64,000 nt of DNA from Verrucomicrobiales bacterium. GTDB taxonomy: Bacteria > Verrucomicrobiota > Verrucomicrobiia > Verrucomicrobiales > DEV007. Positions 53,438 to 62,839 of this stretch are shown piece after piece. The notes below the pieces were generated by a model that saw only the letters and a program-made list of their open reading frames with translations, made no database searches and was not told the origin of the DNA. Every line of letters begins with the position of its first letter. Within the stretch, counting starts at the first letter, position 1. The stretch covers positions 1-64,000 of the forward strand of contig JARGPH010000001.1 of assembly GCA_029213065.1 (NCBI GenBank), in the 5' to 3' direction. The position numbers were made by a program, and so were the translations under genes.

Positions 53438-55299
53438 TTTCCGAAATCAGCTCGAAGCTTTTTCAAAACACTCCCGACGTAACCGCTGATTCGTCTCGGC
53501 GTTCCTGCAGCAGGCTTCGCAGGAAGCGCAAGAATGGCCTCTGACTCGGAAGCCGCCGCTTCGTCGAGATAGTCGATCGCATTCAGCGCCAGAATCGCCT
53601 CGAAGAGATTTCCGTTTACCTGATTCCCATGACTCAAGAGAGTCGCGACGGCCTCTTTCTGATCTTCGGCGTCACCGAAGCGCCCGAGGCTTTCCGCCGC
53701 GACGATCGCAACGCTGGCGCACTCATCTCCAAGCGCGGCATGAAGCGCTTCGCGCCCCGCTGTGAACCCCGCCTCTTTGTGGATCAGCAGCCCCGTAGCC
53801 CCCCAATACCGCACTCCGGCATCGTCGCTCTTGAGAAGGTCCAGAATCGCGGGAAGATCCTCCGCCTTTTTCGAAGAGGCCAACTGCGCAGCCGCAAAGA
53901 CAGCGTCGAAATCGTATTTCTCAGGGTCGTGCCCCATTTCATAAGGCGTGCTCCCTTCACTTCTCGCATGAACTTCGGCCTCGGGGAGGAATCCAACATC
54001 GCGAATTTCCTTTTCCCATTCCTGATGGGCCTTTCGCATTTTAGCGAGAACCGCCCCGTGCTCAGCGGAGTCGGCTAGGTTGTTCACTTCGTCAGGATCG
54101 GTCTCAAGGTCGTAGAGTTCCTCCGCCGGCTTTTCTTCCCAGAAATGGGACTGCGCCTCGTTGAGCTTGCCAGCCTCATACATCTCGTGCCAAACACGGG
54201 TCGTCGGGGTTTGGAACATGTAGTCGATGTATTGCCCGTAAATGCGATGCGGCATATACTGACGAATATAGACGTAGCGCTTTCCGAGGACGGTACGGAC
54301 AAGGTCGACCCGCTCGTCCATCCGCCCGCGAAACCCGTAACTGTATTCGGGTGATTTCGTTTCAAACTGACCGGCAAAGGCATGCCCCTGCATCCACGGC
54401 TTCGGCTCAAGACCGACAAGACTCAGCATCGTCGGAGCGAGATCGATGAAACCGATCATGCGGTCGCTCGTCCCTCCCACTTTATATTCATCGGGAGCGA
54501 GGTCTTTCCACTTTGCGGGAAAATGAGCGATAAACGGAACGTGAAGACCGGAATTGTAGGGCCAGCGCTTGTTCCTCGGCATTCCGGAACCATGGTCGCC
54601 CCAGTATATGACGATGGTGTTATCGGCGAGCCCGGCGTCCTCGATCTCCTGAAGCCGCGCCCCGAGACTCGCATCCATCTGCGTGATCCGATCATAATAC
54701 TGTGCCCAGTCTTTTCTCACCTCCGGAGTGTCCGGATGATACGCGGGAATTCTCGCTTTGGCAGGATCATGAATGCGCAGCTCGTCCTCGATCGGATTTC
54801 GAATTTTGGACTCATGTGAAATGGTTTCATTGAAGACCGCGAAGAACGGCTGCCCTTCCTTGCGATTTTTCCAATGCGCCTTCCCGCTGCTCTCATCCCA
54901 GACCTTCCCCGTGGTCACGAGGTTGTAATCCTCCTTCGCGGCGTTCGTCGTGTAATACCCCAGCTCGCGGAGATAGACGGGAAACATCTTCATCGCATCC
55001 GGAAGCGACGTCTCCGAACGCATATGTTCAGCTCCGGTCGCGGGAGGAAAAATTCCGGAGATCACAGTGGTTCGCGCGGGGGCACAGACCGGAGCATTCG
55101 AACTCGCTCTCGTGTAGCGCAGTCCCCGTTCCGCAAGCGCATCGAGGTTCGGCGTCACCGCATACTCATCCCCGTAGCAACCCAGATGAGGCCCGTTGTC
55201 TTCTGAAGTGATCCAGAGAATATTCGGAAGTTCAGCGGCGCGCAGCATCGGGCTTAAGAGCACCGCAGCAACGAGGAAGTAAGGTATTTTCTTAATCAT
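53434..55299 (-). CDS. Exported sulfatase with C-terminal HEAT-like repeats
   Basis: The ATG at 55299 gives a signal peptide (about 1-22) and a 621-residue product. The sulfatase signature C72-A-P-A-R-T-T-V-I-S-G is intact; the Cys becomes formylglycine by a maturase encoded elsewhere. The N-terminal metal pocket is WITSEDNGPHLGCYGD and the second metal region is YWGDHGSGM. The closest style is N-sulphoglucosamine sulphohydrolase-like arylsulfatases. Residues about 440-621 are helical repeats (DLLKSDDAGVRYWGATGLL), an extension also seen in some marine sulfatases. It probably desulfates polysaccharides. Confidence 0.92.
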   Translation of the reverse strand: MIKKIPYFLVAAVLLSPMLRAAELPNILWITSEDNGPHLGCYGDEYAVTPNLDALAERGLRYTRASSNAPVCAPARTTVISGIFPPATGAEHMRSETSLPDAMKMFPVYLRELGYYTTNAAKEDYNLVTTGKVWDESSGKAHWKNRKEGQPFFAVFNETISHESKIRNPIEDELRIHDPAKARIPAYHPDTPEVRKDWAQYYDRITQMDASLGARLQEIEDAGLADNTIVIYWGDHGSGMPRNKRWPYNSGLHVPFIAHFPAKWKDLAPDEYKVGGTSDRMIGFIDLAPTMLSLVGLEPKPWMQGHAFAGQFETKSPEYSYGFRGRMDERVDLVRTVLGKRYVYIRQYMPHRIYGQYIDYMFQTPTTRVWHEMYEAGKLNEAQSHFWEEKPAEELYDLETDPDEVNNLADSAEHGAVLAKMRKAHQEWEKEIRDVGFLPEAEVHARSEGSTPYEMGHDPEKYDFDAVFAAAQLASSKKAEDLPAILDLLKSDDAGVRYWGATGLLIHKEAGFTAGREALHAALGDECASVAIVAAESLGRFGDAEDQKEAVATLLSHGNQVNGNLFEAILALNAIDYLDEAAASESEAILALPAKPAAGTPRRISGYVGSVLKKLRADFGK

Positions 55300-55379
55300 G
55301 TCGTCTTTCAAAATATAGTAATGTCAGGGCTTCGACTCAAGAGGGTTAAGTCAGTGATTCAACCCTCCTTAATGCCACC

Positions 55380-56720
55380 TCAACCGATTTGAGGGTAGTC
55401 CCACGGGGCCCGGTAGTCACGCCGCAGGAGAGCGCTTGCTTCGGGATCATTCGCAATGGTTTCCGTTTCGCCGTCCCACTCGATACTCCGACCCACTTTG
55501 AGACTGATCATCCCTAACAAGCTCATATTTGTAGCGAGATGCCCGATCTCAGCATCGGCTACGGGAAGGCGTTTTTCTTCGATGGATTCGATAAAATCAC
55601 GCCACAGCGGCGGGACATTGTGACCGTCTTTCTCATTGTCGAACTGAGGGTCTTCGTGAATCACTTCGCCACCGTTTGACGGGTAAAAGGTCCAACCGTC
55701 ACGCCACCCCATGTGAAAGGTCCCCCTGGTTCCGTAAAAGTAACAACCGACCTTGGACTTTTCCGCCTCATTCCCGCCGAAGCGACGGTGTTCCCAGACT
55801 GCGGTGAAGTTCTCAAACTCGTAGGTCGCGACCTGATGATCAGGGGCATCGGTGGTTTGCTCTTTCTCGTTCAGGACAGCTTCGCCTTTGATGGGACGAC
55901 CGCCGGTGGAATAAACCCGCTTCGGGTGCTTTTCATCCGACCACCAGAGAATCTGATCGAGCCAGTGCACTCCCCAGTCGCCGAGGGTGCCGTTGGCGAA
56001 ATCGAGGAAATTGCGAAAGCCGCCCGGGTGAATCCGTTTGTTAAAAGGTCGCATCGGAGCAGGACCACAGTAGAGATCCCAGTCGATGTGCTCGGGAACC
56101 GGGTCATTCGGAGTCGGCTTTTCAGGGCCACCACCGCTGTGAGCAAAAGCCCGCACCATTCCTATCTCGCCGGCCTTCCCCTCTTTGAGAAATTTAATCC
56201 CGCTGACGTGATGCGGCCCGATGCGCCGGTGCATCCCGACCTGAACGACACGATCCCCCGCTCTCGCCGCGTTCACCATCGCCCGGCTTTCCTGAATGGT
56301 ATGACCGGTGGGCTTCTCGACAAAAACGTGAGCTCCCGCTTCGATGCAGGCGATCGCCTGAAGCGCATGCCAGTGATCCGGCGTCGAAATGATCGCGATC
56401 TCAATATCCTCCTTCTCCAACATTTCGCGGTAGTCGCGATAGGTCTTGGGAATCTTCCCGGTGATACCGTCCACCTCATCAGCGGAAATTTCGAGGGCAT
56501 CCGCATCGACATCACAAAGCGCGACGACGTCGCAGTGGCCATCTTCAATCGCGACCGTGAGGATATTCATCCCCCACCAACCGGACCCGATCAGAGCAGT
56601 GCGGTATTTCTTACCCGACTTGGATTGAGCCTTTACCCAGGGGGCGATCGAGGCACCCGCAAAGGCGGCGGTTCCCACAGCGTTTTGAACGAATTTTCGG
56701 CGGTCGATAGGATTCATCAT
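55380..56720 (-). CDS. Tat-exported Gfo/Idh/MocA-family oxidoreductase
   Basis: This 446-residue protein starts with a twin-arginine signal (IDRRKFVQNAVGTAAFAGASIAP). The Rossmann domain begins with YRTALIGSGWWGMN, contains CDVDADAL and the family motif EKPTGHT with its Lys, and is followed by the beta-sheet substrate domain. The family uses NAD(P) for sugar oxidation or epimerisation. Tat export indicates that the folded, cofactor-loaded enzyme works in the periplasm. It lies 80 bp before the sulfatase on the same strand, so the two probably act on the same polysaccharide-derived sugars. Confidence 0.9.
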   Translation of the reverse strand: MMNPIDRRKFVQNAVGTAAFAGASIAPWVKAQSKSGKKYRTALIGSGWWGMNILTVAIEDGHCDVVALCDVDADALEISADEVDGITGKIPKTYRDYREMLEKEDIEIAIISTPDHWHALQAIACIEAGAHVFVEKPTGHTIQESRAMVNAARAGDRVVQVGMHRRIGPHHVSGIKFLKEGKAGEIGMVRAFAHSGGGPEKPTPNDPVPEHIDWDLYCGPAPMRPFNKRIHPGGFRNFLDFANGTLGDWGVHWLDQILWWSDEKHPKRVYSTGGRPIKGEAVLNEKEQTTDAPDHQVATYEFENFTAVWEHRRFGGNEAEKSKVGCYFYGTRGTFHMGWRDGWTFYPSNGGEVIHEDPQFDNEKDGHNVPPLWRDFIESIEEKRLPVADAEIGHLATNMSLLGMISLKVGRSIEWDGETETIANDPEASALLRRDYRAPWDYPQIG

Positions 56721-56856
56721 CTCAAATTTGGCACGCGAAAGGTCTCAAGGCGACCGGCGCGAATCCGATGATGAAGAGTTGCCCCCCTCTTGCCAAGCGC
56801 GACGGTAAAAAAATCACGGCCATTTCGAGGCCGCGATTGATTTCGACATCTTTTCC

Positions 56857-57366
56857 ATGTCTCATAAACGAGCGCCTATGAAGTCCCCTTTTCGCATTCT
56901 TTTCGTCTGTCTCGGCAATATTTGTCGTTCGCCCTCGGCTGAAAACGTGATGCGCCATCTCGTGAGTGAGGAGAATGCGACCGGCGAAATCGAGATCGAT
57001 TCGGCCGGGACTGCCGGTTGGCACATAGGCAAATCCCCTGATGCCCGAATGACCGCGGCAGCGGAGAAAAAGGGGTTCACGATGAAGGGGCAAGCCCGCC
57101 AGGTGAAAGCGGCTGATTTTGCCGCCTTTGATCTCATTCTCGCGATGGATCAAAGCAACTATGACGATCTCATCGATGTCATGTCGGGTTGCCCCACTCC
57201 GACAGCCAAGCTGAAACTGTTCTGTGATTTCTGCACCGCGCATGACGAAACCGAAGTTCCGGATCCCTACTACGGAGGGCCCGAAGGCTTTGATTATGTG
57301 ATCGAACTGCTTGAGGATGGCTGTGGCAATCTCCTCAAACAAATTCGCGACGGAGAGTTCAAATGA
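56857..57366 (+). CDS. Low-molecular-weight protein tyrosine phosphatase
   Basis: This 169-residue protein has the active-site loop CLGNICRSPSAE (CX5R[S]), and the general-acid Asp in VPDPYYGG. The domain fold is complete and the length is standard. Start codons at 56857 and 56878 are both possible; the second begins directly at the domain. Such phosphatases reverse tyrosine phosphorylation, often with bacterial tyrosine kinases in polysaccharide export. It overlaps the next gene by 4 bp. Confidence 0.92.
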   Translation: MSHKRAPMKSPFRILFVCLGNICRSPSAENVMRHLVSEENATGEIEIDSAGTAGWHIGKSPDARMTAAAEKKGFTMKGQARQVKAADFAAFDLILAMDQSNYDDLIDVMSGCPTPTAKLKLFCDFCTAHDETEVPDPYYGGPEGFDYVIELLEDGCGNLLKQIRDGEFK

Positions 57367-58238
57367 GCCTCTCCGAACCGTTCCGCGAGATAGAAGCCGC
57401 AGCGGGAATCAGCCTGAACCCGGACTCGACGCGACGCGTCAGCGGAGGCTGCACCCACGAAACCCTTCTCGCGGACACCGGGGAGGGAAAGCCCTTCTTT
57501 CTAAAGCTGGGGTCTGCCGGAGCCGTTGATCAGTTTCTCACTGAGAAAAGGGGCCTTGAGCTGCTGCGTGATTCAAAAACGATTCGCGTGCCTGAACCGT
57601 TTTTCGCCGGCATTTCTGACAACCGGGCCTTTCTCGTTCTCGAAGCCCTCCCCCTCAGGCCGTTTTCACCCGGCGATCAAGAAAAACTGGGACTCGAACT
57701 GGCCGAAATGCATCAGACAGTATCTCCAACCAATCAGTTCGGGTGTGATTTCGACAACTTCATCGGTGCGACGCCCCAACCCAACCCGTGGACGAATTCC
57801 TGGGCCGAATTCTTCACGGAGCATCGCCTCGGGCATCAGTTTCGATTGGCTGAAGCTGCAGGAAATCCTTTCCCGGAAGCAGCCAAACTGACCGGGGCCA
57901 TACGCCCCTACCTCGCGGGCCTCGACATTTCGCCGGCGCTCGTTCACGGCGATCTCTGGGGAGGAAACGCCAGCGACACCGAAGAGGGATCTCCAGTTAT
58001 TTTTGATCCCGCTCCCTACTTCGGAGATAGAGAAGTCGACATCGCCTTCACGACTCTCTTCGGCGGTTTCGACGATTCTTTCTACAAAGCCTACCGGAGC
58101 ATCCATCCCGCGCCCGATCCCCTCCTCCACGCAATCTACAATCTTTACCACCTCCTCAATCACAATTACCTCTTCGGCGGACACTACCGGGACCAATCGA
58201 TGCATTCGATGAATGCCATCCTCCGGGCACTCACTTAA
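57363..58238 (+). CDS. Fructosamine-kinase-family protein
   Basis: This 291-residue protein belongs to the aminoglycoside-phosphotransferase-like kinase fold. The catalytic loop LVHGDLWGGNA holds the Asp and Asn needed for phosphotransfer, and VIFDPAPYFGDREVDIAF is the metal-binding segment. An ATP-binding Lys lies in FFLKLGSAG. Fructosamine-3-kinases phosphorylate glycated amines and so repair sugar-damaged proteins. The ATGA overlap with the phosphatase suggests co-expression. A bidirectional terminator follows. Confidence 0.88.
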   Translation: MSLSEPFREIEAAAGISLNPDSTRRVSGGCTHETLLADTGEGKPFFLKLGSAGAVDQFLTEKRGLELLRDSKTIRVPEPFFAGISDNRAFLVLEALPLRPFSPGDQEKLGLELAEMHQTVSPTNQFGCDFDNFIGATPQPNPWTNSWAEFFTEHRLGHQFRLAEAAGNPFPEAAKLTGAIRPYLAGLDISPALVHGDLWGGNASDTEEGSPVIFDPAPYFGDREVDIAFTTLFGGFDDSFYKAYRSIHPAPDPLLHAIYNLYHLLNHNYLFGGHYRDQSMHSMNAILRALT

Positions 58239-58283
58239 ACCGAAGCCCGGGAAATATTGCGGAGGTGACTACCCGCAAAAGAA

Positions 58284-58323
58284 AAACCCACTCCCGGACG
58301 AACCGGAAGTGGGTTTCTTTTTA
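58284..58323. terminator. Bidirectional Rho-independent terminator
   Basis: The 9-bp outer stem AAACCCACT (58284-58292) pairs with 58308-58316, and an inner CCGG pair extends it. A T-rich tract follows on the plus strand, and on the minus strand the sequence after the stem is again T-rich (TTCTTTTGC). It separates the converging fructosamine-kinase and EF-hand genes. Confidence 0.88.
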
Positions 58324-58344
58324 ATCAGTTAAACTGAAAAGCGA

Positions 58345-58740
58345 TTACTCAGCTTTCTTGTCTTTGCCTTCGCCTTTCTTGCCTTTTCCTTTGCCTTCAG
58401 GCTTACCTTTGCCGCCTTTGCCGCCTTTTGGTGGTGCAGCAAGCTCAGTAGCGTCGAGTTCGCCGTCGCTGTTCGTGTCACGAGCAGCGAACACCTTGTC
58501 GAGCGCACCTTCTTTGTCCTTGAAACGCTCAGCCATAGGACCGGCAGCAAACTCTTCTTTGGAAACGGTTCCGTTGCCATCTTTGTCGAGTTTCTTGATC
58601 ATCATCTCGGCACGCTTGGCTGGATCGCCGCCCTTGCCTTTACCACCTTTCCCTTTGCCGCCTTTTTCGTCGTCCGCCTGAACGAGACCGAGTGAAAGAC
58701 CTGCGAGAATGGTGACTGAATACAAAAGAATTTTTTTCAT
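58345..58740 (-). CDS. Exported EF-hand protein
   Basis: This 131-residue protein has a signal peptide (about 1-22) and a Gly/Lys-rich spacer. Two EF-hand loops are visible: DKDGNGTVSKEE (about 55-66) and DTNSDGELDATE (about 89-100), each with Asp or Asn at positions 1, 3 and 5 and Glu at 12. The C-terminal tail is again Gly/Lys-rich. It likely binds calcium in the periplasm. The gene stands alone between terminators and htpG. Confidence 0.9.
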   Translation of the reverse strand: MKKILLYSVTILAGLSLGLVQADDEKGGKGKGGKGKGGDPAKRAEMMIKKLDKDGNGTVSKEEFAAGPMAERFKDKEGALDKVFAARDTNSDGELDATELAAPPKGGKGGKGKPEGKGKGKKGEGKDKKAE

Positions 58741-58831
58741 AAATACGTTGGAGTTGTTTTTTTTAAGTTAAGGAATTGCTTCCAGTTTTATCAAACCCCA
58801 ACGCTATGTGTCCGGTTGCGAAAAAAATTCA

Positions 58832-60706
58832 CTACTCAGCAGATTTTTTCATGGCCTCTTCCATGAGCGTGAAACCACGGTTTACGAGGTTGGCACGGTC
58901 ATCGAGCATCCCGGCACTGAGAAGTGCGTTGTCGAGAAGCTGGCTCGCCACCAGTTTTGCCAACTCAGGATTCGACTCACGAATTCCGGAGAGCTGGTGA
59001 ATGAGTGAGTGTCTCGGATTGATTTCCAAATTCACTTTTACACCGGGAAGCGCTTCCTCCGGGTTCATTGCCTGCATCATCTGGCGCATCTGAGCGGTCA
59101 TTCCGGAATCAGAGGTCAAGACAGCAGCAGGGCTGCTGACGAGACGTTTCCCGGCGGTGACATCCTCGACGGATTCAGCAAGCTCCTCTTTCAGATAAGC
59201 GCTGAGAGCTTCCAAATCAGCTTCGGGAAGCATTTCGCCTTCCGGCTCGGAGGCGGCGTCATCATCGAGTTCCAGTTCAGAACTCGCAGCCGAAACCAAT
59301 CCTTTCCCGTCAAATTCACGCAGGTGCTGAAGGAGGTATTCGTCGATGTGATCGGTGAAATAGATCACCTCAAGACCACGTGACTTGAGTGCCTCGAGAT
59401 AAGGTCCGGCCTCGATCGAAGCGCGATCCGCCCCGCTGAGATAGTAAATCTTCTCCTGACCGTCTTTCGCACGTGTCAGGTAATCCTCAAACCCGGTCTG
59501 CTCGCCCGCTTCGGTCATAGAGCTCTCGAAACGAAGCAACTTGGTGAGCGCCTCGCGATGATCATAATCAACGACGATCCCCTCTTTGAGGAAACGGCCG
59601 AATTTGGCGTAAAATTCCTTATACTTGGCAGCATCGCTCTTCACTTCGCCGGCGAGGAACTTGAGGAAACGCTTCGTGACGACCCGGTTGAGCTTACGCA
59701 CGAGGCTGCTGTCCTGCATCGACTCACGGCTGATGTTGAGTGGAATATCGGCGCTGTCGATGACACCGCGGATGAAACGCAACCACTCAGGGAGAAGTCC
59801 CTCGGGCTTGTCATCGATGAGGACGTTTTTGCAGTAAAGCGATACACCGGGCTCCATTTGGCCCATCCCGAAAAGCTCTGTGTTTTCAGTGGGAACGAAG
59901 AGAAGCGCGTTGATCTCAATCGGCATCTCCGAGCTGAAGTGCATCCGGTAGCGGGGCTCGTCGAACGCTTTAGCGGAGAACTTGTAGAACTCGTTATACT
60001 GCTCGTCCGTAACATCTGCCTTCTTCTTCCGCCAGATTGCCTCGATCGTATTGACGCGATCCTCCCCGATCATGATGGGGAATGAGACGAAAGCGGAATA
60101 GTTCTCGAGAATCGACTTCACGCGCCCTTCCTCGGAAAACTCCTCGCAGTCTTCGCGGAGCTTGAGGACGATTTTACAACCACGGTCGAGTTCCTCTTCG
60201 GACTCCTCGATCTCGTATCCGGTTTTGCCGTCGCTCTTCCAAACGAGGGAAGGCTCACCTTCGCGCCAGCTGCGGGAATAAACCGTCACTTCGTCAGCGA
60301 CCATGAATGCTGAGTAGAAACCAACTCCAAACTGGCCGATGAGGGCACTCTCTTTCTGCTGATTCTCCTCGAGCGCTTTCACAAACGCCTTTGAACCGGA
60401 GTGAGCGATCGTTCCGATATTCTCGTGAAGCTCGTCGCGAGTCATTCCGAGACCGTGATCGATGATCGTCACTGTCTTCGCTTCCGCGTCGGACTCGATC
60501 TGAATTTCAAGAGGAAGATCGGGCTGGTGAACATCGCTCTCAGTCAGCTGAGTGTGGCGCATTTTCTCCAGCGCATCTGAAGCATTCGAAACCAATTCGC
60601 GGACAAAGATCTCTTTGTCCGTATAAAGGGAATTGATGACGATATCGAGCACCTGGCTGACTTCAGCCTGGAACTCTCTCTTTTCTGGTGTGTGGGTCTT
60701 TGACAT
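58832..60706 (-). CDS. htpG: Molecular chaperone HtpG (Hsp90)
   Basis: This 624-residue ATP-dependent dimeric chaperone has the usual bacterial length. The N-terminal GHKL ATP site is complete: ELVSNASDALEKMRH, DHGLGMTRDEL, GTIAHSGSKAF and GQFGVGFYSAFMVAD. The middle domain has the catalytic-loop Arg (RGVIDSADIPLNISRE), and the C-terminal dimerisation domain follows. It assists late folding of client proteins. The gene is monocistronic. The start has no Shine-Dalgarno sequence. No unusual insertion is seen, apart from a modestly acidic stretch at about 480-500. Confidence 0.96.
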   Translation of the reverse strand: MSKTHTPEKREFQAEVSQVLDIVINSLYTDKEIFVRELVSNASDALEKMRHTQLTESDVHQPDLPLEIQIESDAEAKTVTIIDHGLGMTRDELHENIGTIAHSGSKAFVKALEENQQKESALIGQFGVGFYSAFMVADEVTVYSRSWREGEPSLVWKSDGKTGYEIEESEEELDRGCKIVLKLREDCEEFSEEGRVKSILENYSAFVSFPIMIGEDRVNTIEAIWRKKKADVTDEQYNEFYKFSAKAFDEPRYRMHFSSEMPIEINALLFVPTENTELFGMGQMEPGVSLYCKNVLIDDKPEGLLPEWLRFIRGVIDSADIPLNISRESMQDSSLVRKLNRVVTKRFLKFLAGEVKSDAAKYKEFYAKFGRFLKEGIVVDYDHREALTKLLRFESSMTEAGEQTGFEDYLTRAKDGQEKIYYLSGADRASIEAGPYLEALKSRGLEVIYFTDHIDEYLLQHLREFDGKGLVSAASSELELDDDAASEPEGEMLPEADLEALSAYLKEELAESVEDVTAGKRLVSSPAAVLTSDSGMTAQMRQMMQAMNPEEALPGVKVNLEINPRHSLIHQLSGIRESNPELAKLVASQLLDNALLSAGMLDDRANLVNRGFTLMEEAMKKSAE

Positions 60707-60767
60707 AGGGTCTCAATTCAATTTTTGGGATGCAAAAATCGATGCGTCCGCCCCGATGTCAAGCCGC

Positions 60768-61688
60768 TCAGGAGGAAATTGGAGGCGGTCGCCGTGTCGC
60801 GCTACTCTCTGCTTCAAGCGCCGTGAGAATCGACGCAGCCGCGCCCTCGGGGACCATGACGATTTCGCTGTTTCCAGCGAGAATCTCCTGAGTCTCGAGA
60901 ACGCTGAACAAAGTATCAACCACCTCGGGATCTTCGCCCACTTTGGAAAGCGCTTCGCCAACGAGGCGCGGTCTCACCGCATTCGCCTTCGCATTTTCAA
61001 TCGAGGCCTCCCTTTCAGCCCTGGATTCGATAATATCAGTCTGGTTATCCCCCGCCTGACGGATCGCCGAGGTCACCTGAGTGAGGCGGTTCACCACTTT
61101 CTGCTCGATTTGGTGAATCATCTCGTGATCCCGGAAGTGCACTTTTCGAATATAAACTGAACCGAGCGAATACCCCCAGTTTTCAGACTTCGGTGACACC
61201 TCTGCACGGACCTCGCGACTCATGTAGTGACGGTTCTGCATCATGTTATCGAGCGGCATATTGCTGAGGCAGCGCACCGTCGTGTTCGTAACGTTCGCCT
61301 GGAGAGATCCTTCAGGATCGGTGTTTTCGAAGAGAAACGCCACCGGATCACTGACCCGCATTTCATACCAGACACCGATTCCCACAGGGGTTCCCTCTTC
61401 CGAGTTCACGGCACGACTTCGGAGATAGCGTTGATCGAGACGCATATCGAGCGTGTAGACCTTCCCGAAGAAAGGAACCAGCAGGACCTTGATTCCCAGC
61501 TTCAGTGGCGTGAGATGGAGCCCCGGCTCATCAATCACCCCGATCACCTTTCCAAACAGCACGAAAACTTTGCAACGACACTCATTGATCGTCGTGAACC
61601 AGCAAAGGTATTTCATGATACCAATGAGGATGGGGAGGCCTATAAGAAGACCTAGAAAAGCAGTGATAAATCCGGTTATAAAGTTCAT
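60768..61688 (-). CDS. SPFH/Band 7 membrane protein
   Basis: This 306-residue protein has an N-terminal membrane hairpin or anchor (about 5-32), and an SPFH domain (about 50-230) with VRCLSNMPLDNMMQNRHYMSREVRAEVSP. A helical C-terminus rich in Arg/Glu/Ala (about 210-255) is suited to oligomerisation. It overlaps the upstream SPFH gene by 4 bp (ATGA), so the two should form a hetero-oligomer like HflK-HflC. Such complexes organise membrane microdomains or regulate membrane proteases. Confidence 0.85.
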   Translation of the reverse strand: MNFITGFITAFLGLLIGLPILIGIMKYLCWFTTINECRCKVFVLFGKVIGVIDEPGLHLTPLKLGIKVLLVPFFGKVYTLDMRLDQRYLRSRAVNSEEGTPVGIGVWYEMRVSDPVAFLFENTDPEGSLQANVTNTTVRCLSNMPLDNMMQNRHYMSREVRAEVSPKSENWGYSLGSVYIRKVHFRDHEMIHQIEQKVVNRLTQVTSAIRQAGDNQTDIIESRAEREASIENAKANAVRPRLVGEALSKVGEDPEVVDTLFSVLETQEILAGNSEIVMVPEGAAASILTALEAESSATRRPPPISS

Positions 61689-62704
61689 GAGTTGGACCCT
61701 CCTTTCTCTTCAATAATTTTCCCGGCGCGCCGGTATAGCTGTAACTTCACATTTCGCAGATAAGCAACGAGCGCCTTGGAACCTCCGTTCGTTTTCAATT
61801 CCTTCAGCTCATCGGCGACTCGCAAAAGCGGCTCAACCTCCGCCTGCACCCGCATCGTCTGAATCTCCACGGCCCGCTTTGACTGCTCGATTTTCTGATC
61901 GGCACCGGCCTGAGCGAGGCTGATATCGGCCGACACCTCGTTGTGCGCTGTATTAATCGCCGCGAGAGCCGATTCAATTTCGTTTGGCGGATCAATCCCC
62001 GTAATGAGCGATGCGTCCAACTCGATCCCGTAGCGGGCCGCAGAACTGAGACATTCCGAATCCATCTGCGTATTGAGATCGTTCAGGTTTTTCCGGAGAT
62101 CATTGATCGAAATCCCCTCAAGCGGCACCGAATCGCCCTCGATGAGCGCTTCCTCAAGATCACCGAGCGGAAGTGCCGACTCTTTCGGAGCTTCAAAGTT
62201 GGCAATGCGCTCCCGGAGAATCGAAACGAAGTAACCCATAATGTGGGTCACGGGATGTTTCACACCGAATATATAGGCGTATAAATTTTGCTCTGAAACT
62301 TTATATCGAAGCTGGCCGGTCACATCGATGTTGAGCTGATCTTTCGTCACTGCCTCAAGCACGGTGCCGCCGTTATTGACCGTGGAATCCTCGGGATCGT
62401 AGGCAATACTGGCAGTCTCGATCGCCACGCTCACTTTATGCACCTTCTGCCAGGGCATTTTCACGTAGGGGCCACCCGGCTGCTTGACCCGCACGAGAGG
62501 AAAATTGTATCTCGATTTGTGATCATCAGTGAGATGCTCCGCAATCGGGAGATCCAATGATGTTTTGCCCTTTACCCTCTGGGCCCGCCCCAAAGTAGTG
62601 ACCACGGCCCTCTCATTCTGCTCGACGGTATAGAATCCGGTAAAAACGCAACGAACGAAGAACCAGACAATTCCTCCGACTATTAGACCAATAATGAAGC
62701 TCAT
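61685..62704 (-). CDS. SPFH/Band 7 membrane protein
   Basis: The ATG at 62704 places the membrane helix right at the N-terminus (about 2-18: FIIGLIVGGIVWFFVRC), as expected for the family; the longer frame to 62770 is unlikely. The 339-residue protein has an SPFH domain (about 20-210; FYTVEQNERAVVTTLGRAQ at its start, followed by YVKMPWQKVHKVSV) and a helical C-terminal region rich in Ala/Glu/Lys (about 240-320). It pairs by 4-bp overlap with the next SPFH gene. A small divergent gap separates it from the CNNM-type gene. Confidence 0.85.
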   Translation of the reverse strand: MSFIIGLIVGGIVWFFVRCVFTGFYTVEQNERAVVTTLGRAQRVKGKTSLDLPIAEHLTDDHKSRYNFPLVRVKQPGGPYVKMPWQKVHKVSVAIETASIAYDPEDSTVNNGGTVLEAVTKDQLNIDVTGQLRYKVSEQNLYAYIFGVKHPVTHIMGYFVSILRERIANFEAPKESALPLGDLEEALIEGDSVPLEGISINDLRKNLNDLNTQMDSECLSSAARYGIELDASLITGIDPPNEIESALAAINTAHNEVSADISLAQAGADQKIEQSKRAVEIQTMRVQAEVEPLLRVADELKELKTNGGSKALVAYLRNVKLQLYRRAGKIIEEKGGSNS

Positions 62705-62839
62705 TTCGAAGACCACCTTGGACGTTGTTAATTCCTCCGCCAAGCTATTTCGTGCGGAATAAAGCAACAATCACGCCACTCGTATCATACAAGGTTTCGA
62801 CTTGAAGGAGTCCCACTTTGACCGCACAATTCCCCAACC

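Noticed and set aside
55713-56771. 352-codon open frame opposite the Gfo/Idh gene
   Set aside because: The opposite strand encodes a complete recognised oxidoreductase; this translation shows no family features.
58620-58680. Gly/Lys-rich repeats in the EF-hand gene as a DNA repeat element
   Set aside because: They are simple codon-level low complexity in a spacer of a normal secreted EF-hand protein.
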